From Clostridia bacterium (lineage in GTDB: Bacteria > Bacillota_A > Clostridia > Christensenellales > Aristaeellaceae), in contig JAFWYA010000071.1 of assembly GCA_017517815.1 (NCBI GenBank), positions 10,356 through 74,355 of the forward strand: a DNA stretch of 64,000 nt, in the 5' to 3' direction. This document shows, piece by piece, positions 36,281 through 44,368 of this stretch. The translations under genes were made by a program, and so were the position numbers. The notes beneath the pieces are model-generated. The model saw only the letters and a program-made list of their open reading frames with translations, made no database searches and was not told the DNA's origin. Each line of letters begins with the position of its first letter. Within the stretch, counting starts at the first letter, position 1.

Positions 36281-36305
36281 TTATATCATGCGAACATATG
36301 TTCGT
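36281..36305 (-). promoter_or_regulatory. SOS (LexA/DinR) box and -10 element of the polymerase-yolD operon
   Basis: CGAACATATGTTCG (36292-36305) is an exact Gram-positive SOS box, CGAAC-N4-GTTCG, and is fully palindromic. A minus-strand TATAAT at 36281-36286 lies just downstream, so LexA binding would occupy the promoter spacer. Derepression after DNA damage is predicted. Confidence 0.9.
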
Positions 36306-36328
36306 AAATAGAAAAAACGGGAAAAGAA

Positions 36329-36359
36329 AAACATCCTGCGTAATTGCAGGATGTTTTTG
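36329..36359 (-). terminator. Terminator of the sugar/polyol ABC operon
   Basis: Stem AACATCCTGC / GCAGGATGTT with a six-nt loop and T residues in the minus direction, 13 nt after the last stop codon (36373) of the operon. Confidence 0.85.
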
Positions 36360-36372
36360 CTGCCGATAAACC

Positions 36373-37341
36373 TCAATACCGGATCTGCTCCAAAATTTCC
36401 ATCACGTCCAGAATGCGCTGCTTGGGAACCATCGGCGATGGCTCGCCCCTTTGCGCACACTCAATCAGATGCGTCAATTCGCGCAAAAATTCTCCACTGG
36501 CCGGCAGGTTGATGCCGCTGGCCACCCGGACCGTCTCGCTTACGTCAAAAACCGTTTTTTCGCCGTCTGCGTCATAGCCGGTAACACCGTTTTCATCGCA
36601 GATGAGCATGCCGCGTTCAAAGTATACGCGCCAGTGCGCCATAAACGGAATAGCCGCATTGAGCCACCCGGCTTCGGCAACAACATTCAGACCGCTGCTG
36701 TATCCATAGCTGAAACGATAATGCTCATCGTAGTCCTTGCCTTCGCATCTGCATGAAGTGTAGGCCACGCGATCAGGCTTGCCGAACAGACTAATGATCA
36801 GGTCCAGATCATGAATATGCAGATCATACGGAATCAATCCGCTCTTGTCACGATCAAACAGCCATCTGCCGTGAGTCCATTTCGGGCAGGCCGTCAGGCG
36901 CTGAAAATACCCATCCAGCGGTCGACCATAACGACCATCCGCAAGCACCTGACGCAGTGCCTCCGTCTCACGCTTAAACTGCACCACCTGCGCCACATAC
37001 AGCTGCACACCTGCCTTGTGTGCTGCCTCATACATCTGCACAACGTCATCATAATGCAGCGCCACAGGTTTCTCAACAATCACATGCTTGCCATTCGCAA
37101 TGGCCTCCAGCACAAGTTCCTTATGCAAAAAGGTAGGCGCACAAATATCTACCAGTTCAACCGTTTCACTGGTGCAGGCCTCCGTGATGGTTGCGTAAAT
37201 AGGAATGCCCCACTCAGCAGCCACGGATCGGTCTTTGTCAGACTGGCCCACGGCAGCAGTCACCTCCGCAATCGGAATCTGCTGAGCATTGGCATAGTGG
37301 CACGATCCCATGCCGCCCAGGCCGACAAGCAGAATTTTCAT
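36373..37341 (-). CDS. Gfo/Idh/MocA family oxidoreductase
   Basis: A 322-residue NAD(P)-dependent dehydrogenase. The N-terminal Rossmann motif is LVGLGGMGSCHYANA, and HVIVEKPVALHYDDV near residue 88 is the EKP motif with the catalytic Lys. The C-terminal alpha/beta domain carries a His (LHIHDLDLIISLFG) in the usual proton-relay position. Such enzymes oxidise inositol, glucose, 1,5-anhydrosugars or sugar acids. It is the last gene of a six-gene operon and is preceded by a terminator-like hairpin, so its level may be lower than that of upstream genes. AAAGGAGC precedes the ATG. Confidence 0.85.
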   Translation of the reverse strand: MKILLVGLGGMGSCHYANAQQIPIAEVTAAVGQSDKDRSVAAEWGIPIYATITEACTSETVELVDICAPTFLHKELVLEAIANGKHVIVEKPVALHYDDVVQMYEAAHKAGVQLYVAQVVQFKRETEALRQVLADGRYGRPLDGYFQRLTACPKWTHGRWLFDRDKSGLIPYDLHIHDLDLIISLFGKPDRVAYTSCRCEGKDYDEHYRFSYGYSSGLNVVAEAGWLNAAIPFMAHWRVYFERGMLICDENGVTGYDADGEKTVFDVSETVRVASGINLPASGEFLRELTHLIECAQRGEPSPMVPKQRILDVMEILEQIRY

Positions 37342-37364
37342 AGTGTTGCTCCTTTCATTGAAAG

Positions 37365-37404
37365 AAAAAAGCATATCAGCGCGAGGGGCTGATATGCTTT
37401 TTTA
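37365..37404 (-). terminator. Intra-operon hairpin, partial terminator
   Basis: A long stem AAAAAAGCATATCAGC / GCTGATATGCTTTTTT between the TIM-barrel gene and the last oxidoreductase gene. It looks like a Rho-independent terminator and suggests that transcription of the last gene depends on readthrough or on an internal promoter. Confidence 0.75.
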
Positions 37405-37407
37405 ATT

Positions 37408-38223
37408 TCACAGGGTATAACCCTGCGCACGCAGATAGTCCGCGCTGTCCTGAATGGCCTGATCCACTTCGGCCAGATTCTTGGGACCCGCAGCCGTAAA
37501 TTCAATTTCGATGCTGAACGGGCAATTGTTGCCAGCCTTTTCAAGCATGCCAAAAACGCCCGGGAAATCAACGCGGCCCTTGCCAAGCGCCGGGAAATCC
37601 CATACATCATCAGCGCCGGCCTTGTCCTTGAGGTGCATATAGCCCACATTATGAATGCAGTTTGCCAGATCCTCGCAGGGATCCACGCGGCCATAGAAAA
37701 TCACGTTGGCCGTATCATAATTGACCTTTACGCGCTCGCTGTCAACCAGCTCAGCAATTTCGGAAAGCACCTTGCCCGTTCCATGCTCCTTGCCATGGGT
37801 TTCCAGTACGAGGGTCAGGCCGTACTTTTCCAGATAAGGAACCAATTCAGCAATATAACCGGCAACCGTCTGATTATCCACAACAGCGTTGTCCTTGATA
37901 TGCGCTTCGCCAATGGAGCTGACGATGTAATCACACCCAAAGAAAGCCGCCAACCGAATATTCTTGATAAAATCGCCAATGCGCTCGGTGTCCATCAGGT
38001 TGCAGTGACCACTCATGCTGAAGGGAATGATCCCGGCACGATCCAGCATGTCCTTTACCTCCAGCAGACGCTCAAAGCTTTGGTCGGGAAACACATGCTC
38101 CGTCCAGCCTTTGGTAGCCGTAAGTTCAATATAATGGAAGCCCGCCTTGCGAATCCCCTCAATGGCCTCCTCAATGGAGAAGCCATGGTAGCAGTTGGAA
38201 TTGACGGCAATGATTCTATCCAT
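37408..38223 (-). CDS. Sugar phosphate isomerase/epimerase family protein (AP-endonuclease-2 fold)
   Basis: A 271-residue TIM-barrel protein of the xylose-isomerase-like family (AP_endonuc_2). Metal-ligand candidates are Glu in VLETHGKEHG, Asp-Asn-like in KVNYDTANVIFYG, His in VGYMHLKDKAG and Glu in FSIEIEFTAAG, which match the usual E/D/H/E set. Members isomerise or epimerise keto sugars, or act as inosose dehydratases (IolE). Genes beside it encode two Gfo/Idh/MocA dehydrogenases, which fits conversion of a keto-sugar or inosose. GGAGG lies 7 nt before the ATG. Confidence 0.85.
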   Translation of the reverse strand: MDRIIAVNSNCYHGFSIEEAIEGIRKAGFHYIELTATKGWTEHVFPDQSFERLLEVKDMLDRAGIIPFSMSGHCNLMDTERIGDFIKNIRLAAFFGCDYIVSSIGEAHIKDNAVVDNQTVAGYIAELVPYLEKYGLTLVLETHGKEHGTGKVLSEIAELVDSERVKVNYDTANVIFYGRVDPCEDLANCIHNVGYMHLKDKAGADDVWDFPALGKGRVDFPGVFGMLEKAGNNCPFSIEIEFTAAGPKNLAEVDQAIQDSADYLRAQGYTL

Positions 38224-38240
38224 ACTTGTTCCTCCCTGTT

Positions 38241-39278
38241 TCAGTTGCCAACACGCACAACGCATTTCTTTTCGCTGGCCTCAAGCACGGCAAAAATAGC
38301 GCGCATTGCAGGCAACACACTTTCGCCGGAAATGGCGTCAACATCTTTGCCGTTCAACCAGTCGACAAACAAATCGATCACGCCGGACTTCGTCTGGTTG
38401 TCATTGGTCTGGATCTGTTCCACGTCGTAGTATACCGTTTCTCCATTGCGGCGGTTCAGCACAAGCGTATGGGCCGGATCGTCATAAATGCGCAGTACGC
38501 CTTCCGTGCCATATAGCACAGTAGAGTTATCCTCAGCGCCATAATTGGTCCACCCAGCCGTCATGGTGCCCGTCGCTCCACCGTCCATACGGTAGAAGCA
38601 GAATGCGTTGTCATCCACCGTAATGGGCGAACCATCCGCAAACTTCTTATCAAGCACCGTCAGGTGCGCCATCGTTTCAACAATCTTTTGCCCCGTCAGA
38701 TACTGAACGAGGTCAGTTTTATGAATACCGAGATCGGCCAACGCGCCCATAGCTGCCTTCTTTTTATCGAAGAACCAGGTCTGCATGCCCGGATCCACGC
38801 TCCACGTTTCAGGGCCTGCGTGCGTAAAGGCAGTGCGGAACGTAAGGATTTTGCCGATTTCACCCTGCCGGATCAACTCTCTGGCCTTCACGTGGGCGCC
38901 TGCCAGCCGCTGATTCTGACCGATCATCAGCTTTTTGCCGCATTCGCGTGCCGTATCGACCATCGCTTCACACTCCTCAAGCGTGATGGCCATGGGCTTT
39001 TCGCAAAGCACGTGTTTTCCTGCACGCAGGGCCGCAATCGTCACTTCGGCATGCTTTTCATTGGGGCAGCAAACGCTGATGGCATCTACCTCATCCGAAG
39101 CAATCAGCGCCTCGCATGTGGGATAAGCAGTTGCGCCATACTGCTGCGCCAGCGCTTGTGCACGCTCGATGTTCACATCGTACAGCGCAGTGATGCAGCA
39201 ATCCGCACGTTCTGCATATTCCGGCAGATGGCGAATCTGCGTCACCTTGCCGCAGCCAACAATTCCGATTCTGATCAT
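38241..39278 (-). CDS. Gfo/Idh/MocA family oxidoreductase
   Basis: A 345-residue dehydrogenase. Rossmann motif IGIVGCGKVTQIRHLPEYA, EKP motif KHVLCEKPMAITLEE with catalytic Lys, and a C-terminal His in DLGIHKTDLVQYL. It is one of two enzymes of this family in the operon, so the pathway probably oxidises and re-reduces the substrate, or handles two stereochemical positions. An upstream in-frame start gives an N-terminal extension without a family counterpart. The start ATG at 39278 is preceded by GGAAAGGAA. Confidence 0.85.
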   Translation of the reverse strand: MIRIGIVGCGKVTQIRHLPEYAERADCCITALYDVNIERAQALAQQYGATAYPTCEALIASDEVDAISVCCPNEKHAEVTIAALRAGKHVLCEKPMAITLEECEAMVDTARECGKKLMIGQNQRLAGAHVKARELIRQGEIGKILTFRTAFTHAGPETWSVDPGMQTWFFDKKKAAMGALADLGIHKTDLVQYLTGQKIVETMAHLTVLDKKFADGSPITVDDNAFCFYRMDGGATGTMTAGWTNYGAEDNSTVLYGTEGVLRIYDDPAHTLVLNRRNGETVYYDVEQIQTNDNQTKSGVIDLFVDWLNGKDVDAISGESVLPAMRAIFAVLEASEKKCVVRVGN

Positions 39279-39303
39279 GGTTTTTCCTTTCCCCGTGATG
39301 CGG

Positions 39304-40341
39304 TCAGGAGTTGCTTTCCTTCTTCTGCAGCAGCACAGCCACAATAACGATGAATCCCTTGAAGGCCTCACGCAGGAAGGGAGGCACGCCCATGAGGTTG
39401 AGCAGGTTGTTCATCACAGCAATGATCAGCATGCCCAGCACCGTTCCCACAATGGAACCCTTGCCGCCGCTCATGCTCACGCCGCCTACCACGACCGCAG
39501 CAATAGCGTCCATTTCATAGCCGCTGCCGGCATTGGCGTAGTCCATGGAGCCGATACGGGCCACCTGAATGATGGAGGACACCGAAACCAGCAGGCCGGA
39601 CAGCACATACACCAGCGTCTTGACCTTTTCCACATTGATGCCGGAAAGGCGGGCAGTACGCTCATTGGAGCCGATGGCATACACCTGACGGCCAAAGGGC
39701 GTCTTCTGGGAAATAATGTGCAGCACCACAGCGATCACAGCCCAGTAGATGATGGGCAGAATTACCTGACCGCCAATCTTGGTGTTGGCAATCGCCAAAA
39801 ACTCCGTGGGAACCTTCACGGCGTTGGTCTGCATCACCTGCTGCGTCACACTGCGGCAGATTTTCATCATGCCCAGCGTGGCAATAAAGGCAGGCAGCTT
39901 CTGTCTGGCGATCAGCGTGCCGGATACTCCGCCCAACACAGCGCCCATCACAAGGCATACCACAATGCCGATGGCAAAAGCCGGTACGCCGGTGATGCCG
40001 GCAGAGGTCAGCAGGCCGTCGGGGTAGCCGTTGATGAAGAACATCAGCACAGCGCCTACTGCCACCAGGGTGGAACCAACAGCCAGGTCGATGCCGCCGG
40101 AAATGATGACAAAAGCCATACCCAACGCCACAATACCCACCATGGAGTTGTTGCGCAGAATGTTAATCCAGTTGCGGCTCCAGTAGCTGAACCATGCGCC
40201 AAAGGAATCAAAATCAAATCCCAGCGCGATGGTCTGCAGGATAATCATCAAAATGAGCACCATACCCGTGGAGAACAGCGGATTGGTCTTCCACTGGTGT
40301 ACTGCTTTTTGAAGAATGGTCTTTCGATTGGTTTTGGTCAT
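39304..40341 (-). CDS. Sugar ABC transporter permease, RbsC-like
   Basis: A 345-residue membrane protein with about ten hydrophobic helices, of the BPD_transp_2 (RbsC/XylH) family. Family marks are NIVALGMAFVIISGGIDLAVGS-like sequence near residue 75 and GSNERTARLSGINVEKVK near 230, the loop that contacts the ATPase, and YEMDAIAAVVVGGVSMSGGKG near 275. It pairs with the RbsA-type ATPase upstream and the RbsB-type binding protein to import a pentose, hexose or polyol such as inositol. GAGGAG precedes the ATG. Confidence 0.93.
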   Translation of the reverse strand: MTKTNRKTILQKAVHQWKTNPLFSTGMVLILMIILQTIALGFDFDSFGAWFSYWSRNWINILRNNSMVGIVALGMAFVIISGGIDLAVGSTLVAVGAVLMFFINGYPDGLLTSAGITGVPAFAIGIVVCLVMGAVLGGVSGTLIARQKLPAFIATLGMMKICRSVTQQVMQTNAVKVPTEFLAIANTKIGGQVILPIIYWAVIAVVLHIISQKTPFGRQVYAIGSNERTARLSGINVEKVKTLVYVLSGLLVSVSSIIQVARIGSMDYANAGSGYEMDAIAAVVVGGVSMSGGKGSIVGTVLGMLIIAVMNNLLNLMGVPPFLREAFKGFIVIVAVLLQKKESNS

Positions 40342-40366
40342 GAGAAATCTGTCTCCTCTCGCTGCA

Positions 40367-41845
40367 TCAGCCGCCGGTGGCCAGCCGCATCATTTCGTGT
40401 TCGTTCATGCTTTCACCGCTTACCTCAGCGCACACGGTGCCGTGGTACATCACAAGCGCTCTGTCGCACAGGCGGATGATCTCCTGCGCTTCACTGCACA
40501 GAACCACCACTGCCACGCCCTGATCCGCCAGCTGGTGAATGATCTGATAGATTTCTTCCTTCGCACCCACATCCACACCCTGGGTGGGGTTATCCAGAAT
40601 CAGCAGTTTGGGGTTAGCACTCAGCCACTTGGCAAGCACAACCTTCTGCTGGTTGCCGCCGGAGAGGCTGGTGATGGAATCAGTATCGTTTTCCATCTTG
40701 ATGCGCAGTGCATTCTTCTGCCGGTGGAATTCCGCCGTCTGGTCCGCCCTGCGAATCAGGCCAAAGCGAGTCATGCGGGGCAGCGTAACGATTGAACCGT
40801 TTTCAAGGATGTTCATATCCTTGATGATGCCGTTTTCCTTGCGGTTGCGTGGCAAGTAACCAATGCCCAGCTGCAGCGCCTGTTTGGTGGAGGTAATGAC
40901 AACCGGCTTTTCTTCCAGATAGATCTTGCCGCTGTACTTTCCCTCCGCGCCAAATACCGTGCGGAACAGCTCGCTTCGGCCATCGCCCAGAAGGCCGGTT
41001 ACGCCCAGCACCTCTCCGGCATGTACCTTGAGGCTTACATTGCGGAAATACGGCTCCTGCGTCAGGCTTTCCAGGCGAAGCACCTCTTTGCCCGTATTTC
41101 CCTTACGCTGGTTGCCCATGCTGTTTACCTCGTGGCCAACCATGTCGCGTGCAATGTCCGGAATGGATGTATCCTTCACCCATCCGTCAGCCACCACCAC
41201 GCCGTCGCGCAGCACAGTATAGCGGTCGCAGATTTCCATCACCTCGCGCAGTTTGTGCGAAATGAATACAACGCCCACTTTCTGCTTGCGAAGCATACGC
41301 AGCATATCAAAAACGCGCTCAATTTCAGGATCAGTCAGCGACGTGGTTGGCTCATCCATAATGATGATAGAAGCATTCATCATCAGCGCACGTGAAATTT
41401 CAACAATCTGTTTGAAGGAAGCATCCAGCGAGGATACCATCGCACCGGGATCAATTTCCAGCCCCATTTTATCAAAGAGTTCCTTCGTCTCCCGATACAT
41501 GGCAGCATGATCCAAAAAACCGCTCTTCTTTTTCAGTTCGCGGCCGATAAACATATTCTCATACACAGGCAAATCGTTGATCAGGTTGAGTTCCTGATGG
41601 ATAAACGCAATGCCCGCGCCCAGCGACTGGGCAGGATTAGCGAAAGAAACCGCACGCCCATCCAGTTCGATGGTTCCCTTGTCAGGCTGCAAAACGCCGC
41701 CCAGAATATTCATCAGCGTGGACTTGCCCGCGCCATTTTCACCCAGCAGAGCGCAGATTTCGCCCTCGTTCAAATGAAAGTCAACTGTTTTCAGCACGTC
41801 ATTCGCGCCGAAGGATTTGACAATTCCCTTCATCTTCAGGTTCAT
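40367..41845 (-). CDS. Sugar ABC transporter ATP-binding protein, RbsA-like (two ATPase domains)
   Basis: A 492-residue protein with two ABC domains. Domain 1: Walker A GENGAGKST near residue 37 and Walker B IIIMDEPTTSLTD. Domain 2 has a GLLGDGRSE-type degenerate Walker A near 280, signature SLSGGNQQKVVLAKWL and Walker B LLILDNPTQGVDVGA, in which the usual Glu after the Walker B Asp is replaced, as typical of the second RbsA domain. It couples ATP use to sugar import with the RbsC-like permease. A ribosome site GGGAGAACGG lies ahead of the ATG. It is separated from the binding-protein gene by a hairpin-rich spacer. Confidence 0.93.
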   Translation of the reverse strand: MNLKMKGIVKSFGANDVLKTVDFHLNEGEICALLGENGAGKSTLMNILGGVLQPDKGTIELDGRAVSFANPAQSLGAGIAFIHQELNLINDLPVYENMFIGRELKKKSGFLDHAAMYRETKELFDKMGLEIDPGAMVSSLDASFKQIVEISRALMMNASIIIMDEPTTSLTDPEIERVFDMLRMLRKQKVGVVFISHKLREVMEICDRYTVLRDGVVVADGWVKDTSIPDIARDMVGHEVNSMGNQRKGNTGKEVLRLESLTQEPYFRNVSLKVHAGEVLGVTGLLGDGRSELFRTVFGAEGKYSGKIYLEEKPVVITSTKQALQLGIGYLPRNRKENGIIKDMNILENGSIVTLPRMTRFGLIRRADQTAEFHRQKNALRIKMENDTDSITSLSGGNQQKVVLAKWLSANPKLLILDNPTQGVDVGAKEEIYQIIHQLADQGVAVVVLCSEAQEIIRLCDRALVMYHGTVCAEVSGESMNEHEMMRLATGG

Positions 41846-41893
41846 GTATTCACATCCGTTCTCCCAGCCCGGGAAGTGATGGCTTTGAAAAGA

Positions 41894-42012
41894 AAGGGCC
41901 ATGGCACAGCCATGGCCCTCAGGCCTTTCGCCTGAGCGCCGAAGCGCTTGTGAAGCTTGAGGTCGTTTTCTCAATCAACAAGCGGAAGGGCCATGGCAAT
42001 GCCACGGCCCTT
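41894..42012 (-). repeat. Two near-identical hairpins between binding-protein and ATPase genes
   Basis: Hairpin at 41986-42012 (GGGCCGTGGC-ATT-GCCATGGCCC on the minus strand) directly follows the binding-protein stop, and a second at 41894-41919 (GGGCCATGGC-TGT-GCCATGGCCC) is followed by a T-rich stretch. A smaller CTCAGGC/GCCTGAG stem lies between. Such hairpins after solute-binding genes stabilise that mRNA segment and attenuate downstream transcription. Confidence 0.65.
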
Positions 42013-42028
42013 TCCGAAGAATGGACAA

Positions 42029-42973
42029 TTAGTAGATGGTGTTGGCCGGGTCGATGTACTCGTCCACGTTTTCAGCGCGCACGATCTGAGAGGGGATCAC
42101 GGTCACGGGCTCAACAGCCTCGCCGTTGACGGCAGCGATGGCAACGTTGATGCAGTCCTTGATCATCAGGGGGCTGTACAGAGCAGAGCTGGCAGCCACG
42201 TCGGTGCGTTCCTTGATCTGGGCGAAGTAGGTCTGAGCGCCGCCGCCGCCGGTGATGGCCTTGATATCGGTACGGCCAGCATCAGCGATAGCCTGCAGAG
42301 CGCCGATGGAGGTCTCGTCGTCCTCGGAGAAGATGGCGTCCAGCTGGGGATTTGCAGTCAGAATGTCAGCGGTCACGGCCAGGCCGTCGGCAGCTGCGAA
42401 GGAGGGAGCGGAGTAGTGCAGGATTTCAACGTCGGGAGCGATCTTGGCCATGGTCTCCATGAAGCCCTTCAGGCGCAGCTCGTTGATGGAGCCGGAAGAG
42501 GGAACTTCGATGGTAGCCACCTTGCCGGTGGTGCCGATCTTTTCGACGATGTACTCAGCGCCAGCAACGCCCATGGACTCGTTGTCGCCGGTGACCTTGT
42601 AGATGCCGTTGGCGGGGATGTCCATATCGAAAGCAACAACAGCCAGGCCTTCATCGATGGCGGCCTGAGCGGCTACTTCCATGCCCACCCACTGGGGAGC
42701 GATGACCAGAGCCTGGGCGCCCCACAGCTTGGCTTCGTCAAACTGAGCGCTCATCTCTTCAGCGTTGCCGCTGGTGTACATCTTGTACTCGATGGTGCCG
42801 GCAGCAGCCAGTTCCTTGGCATAGGCTTCAGCGTGGTAGGCAACGCCGCCAACCCAGCCGTGGGTCACGGTGGAGACCATGATAGCAACCTTGATGGGGC
42901 CTTCAGCAGAAGCCATGGGGATCAGGCCAATGCACAGCATGAGGGCCAGAACGAGAGCGAGAACCTTCTTCAC
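42029..42973 (-). CDS. Sugar ABC transporter substrate-binding protein, RbsB-like
   Basis: A 314-residue secreted protein of the periplasmic binding protein type I fold. The start is GTG with AAGGAGG 8 nt upstream, giving MKKVLALVLALMLCIGLI as signal peptide and a type I cleavage site after ASA (near residue 25). The stretch LMLC does not match a lipobox well, so lipidation is uncertain. Sugar-binding family marks include the IMVSTVTHGWVGGV opening strand, QALVIAPQ near residue 100 and DAIFSEDDETSIGALQAI near 210. It feeds the RbsA/RbsC-like transporter and is the promoter-proximal gene. Its ligand is probably a sugar or polyol. Confidence 0.87.
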   Translation of the reverse strand: MKKVLALVLALMLCIGLIPMASAEGPIKVAIMVSTVTHGWVGGVAYHAEAYAKELAAAGTIEYKMYTSGNAEEMSAQFDEAKLWGAQALVIAPQWVGMEVAAQAAIDEGLAVVAFDMDIPANGIYKVTGDNESMGVAGAEYIVEKIGTTGKVATIEVPSSGSINELRLKGFMETMAKIAPDVEILHYSAPSFAAADGLAVTADILTANPQLDAIFSEDDETSIGALQAIADAGRTDIKAITGGGGAQTYFAQIKERTDVAASSALYSPLMIKDCINVAIAAVNGEAVEPVTVIPSQIVRAENVDEYIDPANTIY

Positions 42974-43087
42974 AGTAGTTTCCTCCTTGAAATAATGTAC
43001 ATTTTCCGGAGTGTCTCCGGCAGAACCTTTGCAAACAGGAAAAAGGCCTGCAAGCAGCATCTTCTTTTCCCCTTTTGCGTTGAGGAC

Positions 43088-43116
43088 AGCATATCACTTT
43101 GTGCATGATTTGTCAA
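43088..43116 (-). promoter_or_regulatory. Promoter of the sugar/polyol ABC operon
   Basis: Minus-strand TTGACA, 17-nt spacer, TATGCT, followed by a leader of about 105 nt that holds a short GGAGACACTCCGG-type inverted repeat near 43010-43020. Confidence 0.75.
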
Positions 43117-43158
43117 TTCACCCACCGGAAGAAATATCTCCCCTCAAGCGGCTTTTTC

Positions 43159-43187
43159 TTGCCTTCGCCGCCTAGGCATGTTATGAT
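43159..43187 (+). promoter_or_regulatory. Promoter of the SGNH hydrolase gene
   Basis: TTGCCT, 17-nt spacer, TATGAT, divergent to the ABC operon promoter about 45 nt away; the two starts are close enough for shared regulation. Confidence 0.6.
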
Positions 43188-43223
43188 GACACCACAGAAT
43201 CACACCCTGTTCAGGAGGGCATT

Positions 43224-43880
43224 ATGGAACTTAAAGGAGCAGTTATCAACTTTTTAGGCGACAGTATTACCGAAGGCGTAGGCGCGTCCGTTCCCGAAAA
43301 CCGTTACACAGACGTACTTGCACGTGAATTTGGCCTGAAGGCCGCCAATAACTACGGCATTTCCGGCTCACGTATCGCGCGGCAGATCAATGTCACCAGT
43401 GAACGCCATGACCGCGATTTCTGCATGCGCATGGAAGAGATGGATCCCGCTGCTGATGCCGTTGTTGTTTTCGGCGGTACCAACGACTATGGTCACGGCG
43501 AAGCGCCGCTGGGCGTTCCCACCGACCGTGACCCTTCCACCTACTGGGGCGGCTGCCATTATCTGATGAACGGCTTGCTCACGCGATATCCGGGAAAGCC
43601 GGTTGTCATTCTCACGCCTCTTCACCGTGACAATGAAGAAAACCCCTTAGGCGACGGCTCCAAGCCGCGCAGCGCTGCCCCGCTGAGCGTGTACCGCGAG
43701 ATCCTGATGAAGGTGGCGGAGTACTACGGTCTGCCTGTACTGGACCTGTACGCAACCAGCGGCATTCAGCCTGCCAACCCCACCTGCCGCGAACGCCTGC
43801 TGCCGGACGGTCTGCATCCCAGTGACGAAGGGCATGCGTTGCTGGCAAGACGGATCGGCAACTTCCTGAAAATGCTGTAA
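43224..43880 (+). CDS. SGNH/GDSL hydrolase family protein
   Basis: A 218-residue cytoplasmic esterase/lipase of the SGNH fold. Block I is FLGDSITEG (Ser nucleophile near residue 14), block III FGGTNDYG supplies Gly/Asn, and block V PDGLHPSDEGH gives the D-x-x-H dyad. Members deacetylate sugars or hydrolyse short acyl esters. No signal peptide or membrane segment is seen. It is divergent from the sugar ABC operon, and may remove acetyl groups from imported sugars; that link is inference. AGGAGG precedes the ATG. Confidence 0.9.
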   Translation: MELKGAVINFLGDSITEGVGASVPENRYTDVLAREFGLKAANNYGISGSRIARQINVTSERHDRDFCMRMEEMDPAADAVVVFGGTNDYGHGEAPLGVPTDRDPSTYWGGCHYLMNGLLTRYPGKPVVILTPLHRDNEENPLGDGSKPRSAAPLSVYREILMKVAEYYGLPVLDLYATSGIQPANPTCRERLLPDGLHPSDEGHALLARRIGNFLKML

Positions 43881-43883
43881 CGA

Positions 43884-43919
43884 AAAAGGAACGTATCGCT
43901 CTGATACGTTCCTTTTTTC
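43884..43919. terminator. Terminator after the SGNH gene
   Basis: Stem AAAAAGGAACGTATC / GATACGTTCCTTTTT with a GCTCT loop, shared with the convergent lipoprotein gene. Confidence 0.88.
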
Positions 43920-43920
43920 A

Positions 43921-44310
43921 TTACTCAGGCATTGCGTTAAGCGCTTCCAACACTTTTGCGTCGTTTCCTTCATACACAAGTACAAAGCGCAGGCCAAAGC
44001 GGCCCACGAAGCTGTAATCTGCCTTCTCAATACCGTCTGCCAAATAGTCAGCACGGTTGCTTTCATCAAAATAGACAAGCACCTCTTCCCCATCCAGCAT
44101 CATGCTTTTCCATGCCTCGGGCTTGTAGATGGGCACCTGGCGCTGCTCGTCCACATCAGCAAAGCTGCAGGTATAACCATACTTTTCAAAATGCCCGATC
44201 AGCTTGGCGTACAGTTTCTCTTCCGGCGGATTCTGCTTGCAGCCACACAGCATCAGCACCATGCTTACCAGCAACATCGCGAGCAGATATTTGGGCATTT
44301 TTTTCTGCAT
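43921..44310 (-). CDS. Small putative lipoprotein of unknown function
   Basis: About 129 residues. The N-terminus KYLLAMLLVSMVLMLCGC is a signal sequence ending in a lipobox LCGC, so the protein is probably lipid-anchored outside the membrane after cleavage at the Cys. The mature part of about 105 residues (KLYAKLIGHFEKYGYTC, EEVLVYFDESNRADYLADG, GLRFVLVYEGNDAKVLEAL) has no family that I recognise; the pattern of a beta-strand-rich small domain is possible. ATG at 44316 overlaps the ribosome site, so 44310 is preferred. It is divergent from the zinc-ribbon gene. Confidence 0.72.
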   Translation of the reverse strand: MQKKMPKYLLAMLLVSMVLMLCGCKQNPPEEKLYAKLIGHFEKYGYTCSFADVDEQRQVPIYKPEAWKSMMLDGEEVLVYFDESNRADYLADGIEKADYSFVGRFGLRFVLVYEGNDAKVLEALNAMPE

Positions 44311-44368
44311 TTGCATCGTTCCTTTTTATATGGTAGAATGGATGCATTCCATTCAGGAGGCGATTGAT

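Noticed and set aside
41957..43108. Plus-strand frame of about 383 codons opposite the sugar-binding protein gene
   Set aside because: Shadow of the minus-strand binding protein, which has a signal peptide, ribosome site and promoter.
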